A stretch of 64,000 nucleotides of DNA from contig NZ_FWXV01000006.1 in assembly GCF_900176515.1 (NCBI RefSeq), positions 248,001-312,000 of the forward strand, in the 5' to 3' direction. Position 1 is the first letter of the stretch; each line of letters starts with the position of its first letter. Shown piece by piece: positions 51,926 through 61,683 of this stretch. Below the pieces are notes generated by a model. The model was not told the DNA's origin and did no database searches. It saw only the letters and a program-made list of their open reading frames with translations. This DNA comes from Kibdelosporangium aridum. Its GTDB lineage: Bacteria > Actinomycetota > Actinomycetes > Mycobacteriales > Pseudonocardiaceae. Position numbers and translations under genes: made by a program.

Positions 51926-52709
51926 TCAGGCTCGGACACCGGGCGCGTCCACACGGCGATCATCCGCCGCCCCGCCGGGTCGTCGGGGTCCACCATCCAC
52001 CGGGCGCGCAACCCCGACGGGTCACGAACAATGTGCATACTCATATCGGCTACTCCCCTTCACCTCAGGGGCGTGCGCACACAAGCCGGACATGTCGACA
52101 GACCAGAAGACCCAGCTGCGTGCCCAGGACCCGATGAACCCAGTGCTCAACACAGCGCTCATCGCTCAGCCTCGCCACCGCACTCGCCCGCCGCCCGCCG
52201 CAGTAGTGACGGAACCCAGCTGAAGAAACGCACATCAACACGGTCAGACCGGCCATAACCTTCGACCGCGTCATCAAACTTTTCATGGTCGGAATTTCTC
52301 GATTGTCGTATGGAAAGAGAGTGCTGCTTCTCCAGTCTGTGACTGGCATCACGAGCGCTACAAGAAGCCATGCTCTCGGCCTCTCGCCCGGCTGTTGCAC
52401 GATCTTTTGGTGACACCGGGCTGGCTGTGGGGAGAGTGTTTGTCCCGTAAGGGAAACTGGGCTTGGCGAGGGTCCAGGTTCGCTGTAGGTTCCTCGGCCC
52501 CAACGTGCCTCGTGACTGGGCACGAGCCTCACCCGCTGAGGATGAGATCGCCGGAGTGGGGTGGTGCCGGCCGGGTTGAGGCACTGGAATCCGTCTGCTT
52601 TGCGCGGCCAGACAAGCCAGTCATCCCACCTTCGTGAGGTGATGTCCGGCCCGGCGGGTCCGCGCACACTCAGGTGCCCCAAGGAATGTGGCGGCAAGAG
52701 GAGACGACA
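51926..52709. other. Gap with gene fragments
   Basis: Minus strand 52044-51930 encodes MHIVRDPSGLRARWMVDPDD..., a possible fragment of unknown origin. Minus 52286-52045 starts with a signal-like MKSLMTRSKVMAGLTVLMCVSSAG, then loses frame, with STGFIGSWARSWVFW in another frame: perhaps a decayed small secreted peptide. 52287-52709 shows no gene. The long minus-strand open frame here lacks protein-like composition. Confidence 0.35.
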
Positions 52710-53219
52710 ATGGCCACGTTGACCATCTGGCGGTTCGACACTCCCGGCGGCGCGAACCAGGCGGTGCGTACCCTCGAGTCCTTGGCCGCGTCGAGTCTGA
52801 TCACGCTCCACGACGCGGCGATCGTGTCGTGGGCGGAAGGCGCGAAGAAGCCGAAGACGAAGCAGTTGCGCAACCTCGCCGGCCGAGGTGCCCTCGGCGG
52901 GATGTTCTGGGGGATGCTGTTCGGGGTGATCTTCTTCGTGCCTCTGCTCGGAGCGGCGATCGGGGCGGCGACCGGCGCGCTGGTGGGTGTGTTCTCCGAT
53001 GTCGGTATCGACGACCGGCTGATCGCCCGGGTTCGTGAGGAGGTCACCCCGGGCACGTCGGCGTTGTTCCTGTACAGCTCGGATGCCGTACTGGACAAGA
53101 TCAAGGAGGCGATGGCCGGTCAGGGCAGGCCGGAGTTGCTGTTCACCAACCTGTCCAACGAGCAGGAGGAAGCCTTGCGCGCGGCGTTTGCCGAGGAACC
53201 AGATCCGCCGTTGAAGTGA
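52710..53219 (+). CDS. DUF1269 family membrane protein
   Basis: 169 aa from ATG 52710, with GAGGAGACG upstream. TIWRFDTPGGANQAVRTLESL start, a glycine-rich double helix (GGMFWGMLFGVIFFVPLLGAAIGAATGAL), then DDRLIARVREEVTPGTSALFLYSSDAV. Matches DUF1269, membrane proteins often found with transport or stress genes; function unknown. Stops 9 bp before the MFS gene. Confidence 0.88.
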   Translation: MATLTIWRFDTPGGANQAVRTLESLAASSLITLHDAAIVSWAEGAKKPKTKQLRNLAGRGALGGMFWGMLFGVIFFVPLLGAAIGAATGALVGVFSDVGIDDRLIARVREEVTPGTSALFLYSSDAVLDKIKEAMAGQGRPELLFTNLSNEQEEALRAAFAEEPDPPLK

Positions 53220-53228
53220 TCCGCGGCG

Positions 53229-54835
53229 ATGCTGTTCGCGCTGGCCACCCAGCAACTGCTGATGGCCTACGACTCGACCGCGATGAATGTCGCGTTGTCC
53301 GACATCGTCAAGGATCTCGGGACCACGCTCACCGGTGTCCAGTCGGCCATCTCGCTCTACGCACTGGTGATGGCCGCCCTGATGATCAGCGGCAGCAAAC
53401 TCGGCAGTCGGCACGGGTATGTCCGGGTGTTCATGGCCGGTGCGGTGATATACGGCACCGGTGCCGTCGTCACCGCGCTGAGCCCGAACCTGCCCGTGAT
53501 GCTCTTGGGCTGGTCCCTGCTCGAAGGAGTGGGCGCGGCATTGGTCTTTCCCGCAATTCTGTCGATCGCGACTGCGAGGTTCGATGCTGCCACGCGTACG
53601 AAGGCGTTGGCTCTGATCGGGGTGATGGCCGGGGTCGGCGCGGCGCTTGGCCCGATCGTCGGTGGGGTGATCACGAGGTTCCTGACCTGGCGGGTGTCGT
53701 TTCTGATGGAGACAGTCGTCACGCTGCTGGTGGTTCTGCTCATGCGCCGGGTTGTCGAGCAGCGTGGTCCGCGACCCGGGCGTGCTTTCGACGTTCTGGG
53801 CGCGGTGTTGTCGGCGCTTGGGTTTGGGTTGGTCGTGGCGGCTACCCTGGCTGCCGGCCGGTACGGCGTGTTCGCCGCTCGTGACGATCTCATCCTTTTT
53901 GGACGGACAGTCATCGTGAAGGGTGGTGTGGCGCCGACGGTGTGGCTTGGCGTGGCGGGCCTGTGCACGCTGGTCGCGTTCGGGTGGTGGGAACATCGCC
54001 GCGTCGTGCGGGGCAGGAACCGCTCGTCCGGATCGACGTGCTGCGTGACCGTACGACGCGGGTGGGCTCGTGGTGCCTGGCTGTGCAGTTCTTGGTGACG
54101 GCGGGAGTTCTGTTCCTTGTTCCGGTGTTCGTTCAGACCACTCTGGACTATGACGCGTTGCGGAGTGGCCTCACACTCCTGCCGGCCACGGCCACGCTCA
54201 TCGTTGCGGCGGCAGCGTTTTCCGCTCTGGTCGGCGCGCGCCGGGCGACACACAAGTCGATCATCGTCGTCGGTTTTCTCGCGATCGCGGGTGGTGCTGT
54301 TCAGGTCGCGCTCATGCTGGGACCGGGCATCTCGGGGTTGGATCTCGCGCCGGGCCTTGTGCTTGCCGGGCTTGGCCTTGGTGCGTGTGCCATGTTGCCG
54401 GACCTGGTGCAGTCCTCCGCTCGGCCGGACAACGTCAGCGATGTCGCCGGGCTGTCTCGCAGCGTGTCCTATCTCGGCCAGTCGGTGGGAGTCGCGCTCG
54501 GTGGTGTGGTGTTGCTCGGGGTGCTGCTCAGTTCGTTCGCGGCGGGTGTGCGCGACAGCCAGGTCCTGACCGGCCAGCAGAAGTCTGTGGTGACACAGAC
54601 TGTCGAGTCCGGACTGCAGGCCGCTGCGGTGAGTGACGCCCAAGCCGTGGCCGTGTTGGCGGACAAGGGGATTACCGGTCCTGCGGCCGACGAACTCGTC
54701 CGGATCAATGCCGCGGCGCGAGTGGATGGATTGCGGGCCGCGGTCCTTGCCATGGGCGTGTTGGCGCTCATCGGCATGGCGTTGGCCATGCGTCTGCCTC
54801 GCCGGCCACGACTGCACTCAGTACCGGACCGCTAA
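53229..54835 (+). pseudogene. MFS drug-resistance transporter (DHA2/EmrB-like), one frameshift
   Basis: 53229 to ~54010 encodes seven helices (YDSTAMNVALSDIVKDLG, motif-C-like GAALGPIVGG). From ~54010 the homology continues one base out of frame: QEPLVRIDVLRDRTTRVGSW... to the stop at 54835, completing a 14-helix QacA/EmrB-type pump. One missing base around GTGCGGGGCAGG (54,008-54,018) accounts for it. If the base is a sequence error, the pump is intact. Confidence 0.8.
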
Positions 54836-54837
54836 GA

Positions 54838-55236
54838 AACATGCACAGGGGCCCGGCGGACTCCAACCCAGCCGGTGCAACAGATGGGACACACCCCGTG
54901 GGGTATAGGAGACCCGAAACAGCGTCCGGATCAACTGTGCCACCTGCGCCAGCGTCCAGTGCTGATCATCGCTCCAGCCATGCACCGCAGGCCCAGCGTC
55001 CAATGCGGACCGCAACCGCACCAACTGCTGGGCGGTCAGCTTGCCCGGCCCACCCGCCGCACCGCGCGAGACCAGCGCCGCGGTTCCCGTGCACCCAGTC
55101 CCGCCGCCATGCATACGCCGACTTCGCCGACACCCGTAGCCAGTCGGCCACCTCCACCGGACTGACGCCACTGGCGAACAGTTCGGCCGCCTGCAACCGC
55201 ACCGCTTCACGTTTGGCTCGTCCCTGCGCGGTCAGG
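54838..55236 (-). pseudogene. IS630-family transposase, N-terminal remnant
   Basis: AAELFASGVSPVEVADWLRVSAKSAYAWRRDW (first HTH), and in a second frame KLTAQQLVRLRSAL, WTLAQVAQLIRTLFRVSYTP and LLHRLGWSP (winged helix). The DDE domain is absent; the frame ends near 54,838 at the MFS stop. A frameshift separates the two HTH parts near 55,090. Confidence 0.7.
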
Positions 55237-55451
55237 GGCTTCCCTCCGAGTCACCTGCCTGTTCACCTTGCCCCTCGGGGCCGCGTCAACGGCCTCTTTT
55301 CTGGCGGGCGCCCTCAAGGCATGGCCGAGTACGGGATACCTAGACGGCAAGAATTTCGAAGCACCGCGTTCAGGTCGCCGAGGGGATCCCCACTTCCGCT
55401 CTGATTTTTCCATGCATCGGATCTGTCTCAACCTTACAGAAGGAGAATCGC

Positions 55452-56020
55452 GTGAAACGTATTCTTTCTGCTCTTGCCGCGGCGGCCAGTATCGCCGCGC
55501 TGGTGCTGGGGACCGCCAGCACCGCGACCGCGGAAGAGAGACAGTGGCCCAGCAGGCGCCCCCGGTCTACATCAGCGAGGTCGCCACCCGCGGTACCGGC
55601 CCCGCCGGGGCATTCCAGGACTACATCGAGATCACGAATCCCAGCTTCAGCCAGGTGCCCATCGGAGGTCTGCAGCTGCAGGCGATGGCCGGGCAGCAGC
55701 TCGTCACGATCCCGATCCCGATGGGCGTCGTCTTGGGGCCGAGGCAGATGTACACGATCGCCCACGCCCAGTTCACCGGTTGCGTACCCGACCAGGTCTT
55801 CACCGAGAACCTCCCTAGTACCAGGTCCCTCCAGCTGCTGCTGGGCACGCCAGGGGGCGCTCGTGTGGATGTCGCGACGGTTCCCCCACACCCGGCAGGT
55901 TGGCCAGGTTGTCGCTTCACCGGGTCGCGTTTACCGGAAGCCCTGCCGACTTTGCTCCGGGTCCGCGGACTCCGTGTGTCTTCGACACGACCGCTCCCTC
56001 CGCCCGGTGACGCCGGTTAA
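55452..56020 (+). pseudogene. Secreted lamin-tail-domain protein, frameshifted
   Basis: GTG 55452 after AGAAGGAG starts a clean signal peptide (KRILSALAAAASIAALVLG...TATA). The mature domain is in another frame: PPVYISEVATRGTGPAGAF, QDYIEITNPSFSQVPIGG, LQLQAMAGQQLVTIPIPMG, an LTD fold. The shift lies near 55,535-55,550 and would need one base change. Either a pseudogene or a sequence error. Confidence 0.7.
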
Positions 56021-56069
56021 CCACATAACCGATATTTTCGCTGCCGTTTCATACGTACCACTAGGCTGC

Positions 56070-56132
56070 TTTAGGAACGGCGAATTTAGGAACGGCGAAG
56101 CCCGGGTCGCTAACGCGAGCCGGGCTTCGCCG
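56070..56132. repeat. Tandem 15-bp repeat and 13-bp hairpin
   Basis: TTTAGGAACGGCGAA is repeated head to tail (56070-56084, 56085-56099). The second copy runs into hairpin CGGCGAAGCCCGG (56093-56105), loop 14 nt, exact complement 56120-56132. It probably terminates the lamin-tail gene; the truncated flavoprotein begins just after. Confidence 0.6.
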
Positions 56133-56205
56133 TCGTCCGGACCACCCACGCTCCCGAGACCAGCCCTCTGGTGTTCCGCCGCTTGTCCGGCGAAACCTCT
56201 GTCAC

Positions 56206-56712
56206 GCTACCAACGCCCGCCGGATCAACCTCGCCCAAGCCGGCGGCTGGGACGTCTGTGTCATCGCCTCGCCCAACGGACGCCGGTTCATCGACGTCGA
56301 CGCGCTGTCTGCCAAGACCGGGCACACCGTGCGCAGTCAGTACAAAGAGCCCGACGCACCTGACATCCTCCCGCCCGCCGACGCGATGATCGTCGCCCCG
56401 ATCACCTGCAACTCACTCGCCAAGTGGGCAGCTGGGATCTCCGACACGCTGCCCCTCGGCCTGCTCGTCGAAGCCGTCGGCAAACGCGAGCCCGTGGTGG
56501 CGATGCCGTTCTCCAACTGGGCACAGATCAGCTTCCCGGCCGTCCACGACGCCATGCGCAAGCTCACTGACTGGGGTGTCACCGTGCTTGTCGGCGACGA
56601 CGTCTACAAGCAACACGAACCTGGCACCGGAGAGAACTACATCCACCTCTTCCCGTGGCACCTCGCCTGGCAAGCACTCCTCAGCCACCCCTGGCACTCC
56701 CAGAACAAGTAA
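56206..56712 (+). pseudogene. Flavoprotein (phosphopantothenoylcysteine-decarboxylase fold), 5' truncated
   Basis: In-frame homology from NARRINLAQAGGWDVCVIASPNGRRFID to the stop at 56712, with PPADAMIVAPITCNSLAKWAAGISDT (the PADAMIVAPxT motif) and LGLLVEAVGKREPVVAMPF. The first ~15-20 residues of the fold, including the phosphate-binding start, are replaced by unrelated sequence. A GTG at 56329 could start only a partial 127-aa product. Probably non-functional. Confidence 0.65.
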
Positions 56713-56859
56713 ACGATCGGCACCGGCGCCGGCGCCGCACCGGAACGCGAAGTTACTGTCCACAAAGGATCAGTATTCGGGTGTTCGACCATCCCACCGG
56801 GAAAGCAGGGGCCTGTGACGCCTCGCGCCGGACGGCCTGTCCCGTGTGGACGATCAGGG

Positions 56860-59766
56860 CTACCTTGCTCGGCGGGTCGCCTGAAGGATGGCGATCGGGC
56901 GTTCGCCTGCGGCCTTGAGTGCGGCTCGTGTGCGTAGATAGCGGGGGAGTTCGCAGGTGGGGACAGGGCTGTTGATCGCCGCGCGCAAGGTCCTGGCTTC
57001 GCTCAGCAGGCGGGCCGTGTCCTCCCAGCGGCGCTGGTCGGACGCGATCGCCGCCAAAGCCTCGAGCACGCTGGCCATCCGCCACCGGTCGCCGAGTTTG
57101 CGGTGCAGGGTAAGGCTTCGTTCAAGCAGCGTGCGGGCTTCGTCCGAGCCGGTTGCGTGGCGTACCAGGCCGAGCAGGTTGAGCGTCCAGGCGATTCCTT
57201 CCAGGCATCCGTTGTGCTCGGAAATCGCGAGGGTCTTGGTGAGCAGCCGGAGCGCCTGTGTGTTGTCGCCTCGGTAATGCGCTACCGCGCCTAGGTGCAT
57301 GAGGGCACTGGCGGTCGACTCGCCGTCGCCTAGTTCCTCGAAGCGGCGCAGGCTTTCGCGCGCCCACTCGGCGGCTGAGTCGAAATCGCCGCGCAGCCAT
57401 GCGGTGAAGGCACACAGCTGCAGGGCTCGCGCGATGCCTGGAGCGTCGTCCGTGGCTTGGAAGGTCTCCAGAGCGGACCGGTAGTAGCCCAGGGCCTGCT
57501 GGTAGCTGGCATGCTCCCGGCAGATCGAGCCGAGCAGCAAGCGGGTGCTGGCGATGCCATGCGCGTCTCCCACCGACTGGTACAAGTCCAGAGACTGCTC
57601 GGCCAGCCGTACGGCCTTGTCGTACTCGCATTGGAGGAAGGTGAGGGTGACAGCTCCGGAAAATGCCTTGGCCCGCAGGTCGTTGGGGGCTTGCGCACCA
57701 TGATCCAGCGCGTCCGCCAGCCATTTTCGGCCGTCCCCGTAGTATCCGCGCAGCCTGCAGTACCGGGAGAGGGAGCCGGCCAGTCGCAAGGCGAGCGTGG
57801 GATCAGCAGCAGTGACCGCCCAAGCGACGGCGGCTCGAAAGTTCTCATGCTCAGCGGCCAGCCGGTCCAGCCACTCCACGGCGTTCGTGCCGTCGAGGCG
57901 TTCTTCCGCCTGCTCGGCCAGCGCCAGGTAGAATTCGGCGTGTCGTCGCCGCGCGTCGGCCAGTTCGTCTCCCACGAGCTGAGCAGCGGCGAACTTGTGG
58001 ATCGTGTCAAGCAAACGGTAACGCGCGACAGCGGTTTCCTTGGTCACCAATGACTTCTCGACCAATCGGCCCAACAGGTCGGCCGCGTCGTCGTGCGGCC
58101 ACAGTGCCGTGACGCCCGCCAGCCCAAAACTCCCGGCGAACACGGCGAGCCGCCGGAACAGTGCGCGTTCGTCGGGATTGAGCAGGTCGTAGCTCCACTT
58201 GATGGTCGTGTGCAGTGCTCGATGCTGGGGACGTGCGACATGACTGCCGGAGAAGAGCGTGTGAAAGCGGTCGTGCAGGTGTGCGGCGATCTGGCGAACT
58301 GGAAGCGCTGCCGCGCGAGCCGCCGCCAGTTCGAGAGCGAGTGGTAGTCCGTCCAAGCGCGCGCAGATCAGGGCTACATCGTGTGCGGTAGCCTCGTCTG
58401 TGCCGATCTCGGCACCAGCGTCCTGTGCCCGGTCGAGGAAGAGCCGGACCGCGTCGTAGCGGAGAAGATCCCGGTAGGGATGTGCGGCGCCGGGGTCCGG
58501 GGTGGCCAAGGGCTGCAGAGCGTGGACCGTTTCACCGGGCACATGCAGTGGCTCTCGGCTCGTTGCCAGGATCTGTAGCTCGGGGCAACTGGGGAGCAGC
58601 GCACAGGCCAGCTGTGCGCAGGTGCCGATGAGATGCTCGCAGTTGTCGAGGACCAAAAGCAGCGCTTGATCCGCCAAGTGGTCGGCCAGGCTGTCGATGA
58701 CACTGCGGCCGCCCTGCTCGCTCACGCCAAGAGCGTCGGCGACCGCCCGCGATACGAGGTGGGTTTCGGTCAGTGGGGCCAGATCCACGAAACAGACGGG
58801 TTTGGCGTACTGCGCCGCTATGGCCACGGCCAGCCGCGTCTTGCCACAGCCTCCGGGGCCGGTAAACGTCACCAGACGTCGCTGGGCCAGCGACTCCCGC
58901 ACCGTTGCCATGTCCGCATGCCGGTCGACAAGGCGGGTGAGCGGCACCGGCAGGCGGCCTCTGAAGCCTTGACCGGTCACGGTGGCTTCCGGAGCGACCC
59001 ACTGATCGAGCGAGGGATCGGCGGTGAGTATGGCTGTTTCGAGCTGGCGTAACTTAGGGCCTGGTTCGATTCCCAGTTCTTCGATCAGTGTGGCGCGGGC
59101 GCGCTGGAAGGCGGCCAAGGCATCGGCTTGCCGGCCCGAGCGGTACAGGGCAAGGATCAGCAGTTCCCACAGCTGTTCCCGGAATGGGTGCTGGATGATG
59201 AGGAACTCCAGTTCGCCGATGGCGGTGACGTGTTCGCCAAGGGAGAGGCGGGCGCTGATCAGGTTCTCGGTAGTGGCGACTCTGGCCTCATTGAGCCTGG
59301 TTGTCTCGGCCCGCCGCCATTCGCTGGAACGGCAGTCGGTCAATGCCTCGCCACGCCACATCGTCAACGCACTCTGCAGCAACTCGGTTGCTGTCTTCGG
59401 GTCTCCTGCCGCCAATGCGTTCCGCCCTCGAGCGGAGAAGGTCTCGAAGCGGATGGCGTCGACCGCGTCCTCGGGGACGCACAGTACATAGCCGGAATCC
59501 CGGGTGGCGATCAGATCCGTCAGACCGACCTCGCGAAGCCGACGGCGCAGGTGAGCCAGGTGGCTATGCAGGGTTTTCGAGGCAGCTGGCGGTCCCGCGT
59601 CATCCCACAACGCATCGATGAGCGCCGTACGAGTCACCGTCTTGTCCGGCGTTAATGCCATGCGGGCGATCAGAGTGCGTTGGCCGCTCCCGTGCAACTC
59701 CGCCATTCCGCTGGGTCCGGCTACCTCTGTCGGCCCCAACAGACAGATCTTCACGTTTTCCGGCAT
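56860..59766 (-). CDS. AfsR/SARP-family regulator with NB-ARC and TPR domains
   Basis: 968 aa. OmpR-type winged helix (~1-95), BTAD helical domain (~100-245), NB-ARC ATPase with Walker A GPGGCGKT (303-310), LLVLDNCEHL and ATSREPL, then winged-helix and TPR repeats (CREHASYQQALGYYRSAL and others) to the C-terminus. This is the AfsR layout; such proteins activate secondary-metabolite or morphological genes. Its 5' side abuts the IS3 element. Whether it controls the NRPS 50 kb away cannot be told. Confidence 0.93.
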   Translation of the reverse strand: MPENVKICLLGPTEVAGPSGMAELHGSGQRTLIARMALTPDKTVTRTALIDALWDDAGPPAASKTLHSHLAHLRRRLREVGLTDLIATRDSGYVLCVPEDAVDAIRFETFSARGRNALAAGDPKTATELLQSALTMWRGEALTDCRSSEWRRAETTRLNEARVATTENLISARLSLGEHVTAIGELEFLIIQHPFREQLWELLILALYRSGRQADALAAFQRARATLIEELGIEPGPKLRQLETAILTADPSLDQWVAPEATVTGQGFRGRLPVPLTRLVDRHADMATVRESLAQRRLVTFTGPGGCGKTRLAVAIAAQYAKPVCFVDLAPLTETHLVSRAVADALGVSEQGGRSVIDSLADHLADQALLLVLDNCEHLIGTCAQLACALLPSCPELQILATSREPLHVPGETVHALQPLATPDPGAAHPYRDLLRYDAVRLFLDRAQDAGAEIGTDEATAHDVALICARLDGLPLALELAAARAAALPVRQIAAHLHDRFHTLFSGSHVARPQHRALHTTIKWSYDLLNPDERALFRRLAVFAGSFGLAGVTALWPHDDAADLLGRLVEKSLVTKETAVARYRLLDTIHKFAAAQLVGDELADARRRHAEFYLALAEQAEERLDGTNAVEWLDRLAAEHENFRAAVAWAVTAADPTLALRLAGSLSRYCRLRGYYGDGRKWLADALDHGAQAPNDLRAKAFSGAVTLTFLQCEYDKAVRLAEQSLDLYQSVGDAHGIASTRLLLGSICREHASYQQALGYYRSALETFQATDDAPGIARALQLCAFTAWLRGDFDSAAEWARESLRRFEELGDGESTASALMHLGAVAHYRGDNTQALRLLTKTLAISEHNGCLEGIAWTLNLLGLVRHATGSDEARTLLERSLTLHRKLGDRWRMASVLEALAAIASDQRRWEDTARLLSEARTLRAAINSPVPTCELPRYLRTRAALKAAGERPIAILQATRRAR

Positions 59767-60112
59767 CCCACCCCCAGCTGCTTCCCAATCCGCAGGCCCG
59801 ACACGGATCTGAGAATAACCGATGGTATCCCCTCTCTAGGGCGAGAAAGGGGCTGAGCATGGCTAAGTAGTGTCATTGTCTCAAATTAGACAAATCGAGA
59901 TGTTGTGTTCCATGGCACTGGCCTTGATCGTTCGCCTGGGTGACAGGTTGGTTCCCGGTCCCCGGATGGATCTTCGGTTTGATTGTCGATGTTGTTGTCA
60001 AGGTGCGGTTCAGGCTGGATGCCCGACTGTCGATCCCCTCCTTGCCAGGATCGTGTGAGACACCCGGTGTGAGTACCGGGGTTCCTGACCAAGGGCGGGA
60101 TCGGAGATCCTT

Positions 60113-60548
60113 GTGTACGTGTCCACCCCCTCTGACTCTGATGACCAGCCCGGCCCGTCGACTCCGGCGGCCGATCCCGCGCCACGACCGTCTCGGCGGG
60201 TGTTCGGCCCGGAGTACAAGCTGGCGATCGTCACCGAGTACGAGAACGCCCCCAACGGCGAGAAAGGCGCGATCCTGCGCCGGGAAGGCCTGTACTCCTC
60301 CCACGTCATCGAATGGACACGAGCCCGGGACGCGGGCACGCTGACCGACGGATCCGGCGGCGCCGTCGAAGCGCCCCAGGAAATCAGCTGAGCAGCTCGA
60401 GTTGGAGGAACTCCGACGCCGCAACGCAAAGCTGGAAGCTGACCTCACCAAAACCAGGCTGGCGCTGGACATCATGGGAAAAGCACACGCACTCTTGGAA
60501 GAACTCTCCGAGAGTGCGGACAACGACGAGCCGCCGAAGACATCATGA
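60113..60548 (+). pseudogene. IS3 orfA (HTH/leucine zipper), frameshifted
   Basis: FGPEYKLAIVTEYENAPNGEKGAILRREGLYSSHV is the HTH part. After ~60,365 the coiled-coil continues in another frame: AEQLELEELRRRNAKLEADL and TRLALDIMGKAHALLEELS, to TGA 60548. One small shift near GCCGCCGTCGAAG separates them. Confidence 0.75.
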
Positions 60549-61549
60549 CGACCGCGTTCACCGAACTGCGCGATGCCCAGATGTCCGTGCAGAAATCCTG
60601 TGCGCTGACCGGGATTTCCCGAGCCACCTACTATCGGCACGCCAACCCCCGGGCGGCCAAGCATGGTCCGTGGCTGCCCCCGCACACCACCGCCATCGGC
60701 ACTGACCGACAGAGAACGAGCGGCCGTGCTCGCCCTGCTCGCCAGCCGTCGCTACGCCGACCTGGCGATCCCGCAGGTCTGGGCCCGCGAACTGGACGAG
60801 GGCCGGTATCACTGCTCGATCTCCACGATGTACCGCATCGCCCGCGCCGCCGGCCAGGTCTCTGAACGTCGCCACCACGCGACCCATCCGCCCCGGGTCC
60901 GCCCGGAGTTGGTCGCCCGTGGCCCCAGCGAGGTGTGGTCCTGGGACATCACCGCGTTGAAAGGACCGGCGAAAGGGATTTGGTACAAGTGCTACGTCGT
61001 CCCGGATATTTTCTCCCGCTATGTCACCGGCTGGCTGGTGGCCGCGGCCGAGGACGCGATCCTGGCCAAGGACTTCCTGACCGACGCGGTCGTGCGCAAC
61101 GGATGCGAGCCGCACACCATCCACGCCGACCGGGGCGGGGCGATGGTCTCCAAACCGGTCTCCGAACTCCTGACCGACCTCGGTGTGCTGTGGTCTCATT
61201 CCCGCCCCCGGACCTCGAACGACAATCCGTATTCCGAGGCGCAGTTCAAGACGATGAAGTACATGCCGGACTTTCCCGACCGGTTCGGGTCGCTGGCCGA
61301 CGCCCGCGCGTTCTGTGAGAGTTTCTTCCTGGCCTACAACCATGAACACCGGCATTCCGGGATCGGGATGCACACCCCGGCCTCGGTCCACTTCGGCACG
61401 GCCGAGCAGATCCATACCCAGCGGCAGGTCACCTCAACCGGGCCTACGCCGCGCACCCAGAACGCTTCACCCGCCGGCCCCGGCCACCCGCACTGCCCGA
61501 GGTGGCCTGGATCAACCAGCCCATCGAACAGCCACAACCAGCCCCATAG
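60545..61549 (+). pseudogene. IS3 orfB (DDE transposase), frameshifted
   Basis: MTTAFTELRDAQMSVQKSCALTGISRATYY opens in one frame. From ~60,700 LTDRERAAVLALLAS continues in another and contains the DDE triad: WSWDITALKG, IHADRGGAM and ESFFLAYNHEHRHSG. After ~61,430 the tail LNRAYAAHPERF...EVAWINQP is shifted again. Two indels make it inactive, though the catalytic core is intact in one frame. Confidence 0.8.
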
Positions 61550-61683
61550 GCAAACCGTCTCAATTGGACTTGACAACTACCGATCTGCTGACACGAATGA
61601 CACGATCGGTCACCACGAGCGGTGTACACCGTCTGACGAGTGAGTAGCGAGTGTGGCCACACCTACGAAAGGGCCGATGACCG

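Larger units (their letters stand above)
59871..61575 (+). mobile_element. IS3-family element, decayed
   Basis: Imperfect terminal inverted repeats: TGTCATTGTCTCAAATTAGAC at the left (from 59871, shortened here to its matching parts TGTCA, GTC, CAA, GAC) and TGTCAAGTCCAATTGAGAC inverted at the right end (61575). Encloses orfA and orfB, which overlap by ATGA. Both carry frameshifts. No clear target duplication at the flanks. Confidence 0.75.

Noticed and set aside
52065..53996. 643-codon minus-strand frame
   Set aside because: Runs antisense through the DUF1269 and MFS genes; no protein-like segments.
56329..56712. Treating the 127-aa frame from GTG 56329 as a complete small flavoprotein
   Set aside because: Homology extends upstream in the same frame to ~56,206 and then stops abruptly, so it is a 5'-truncated gene.
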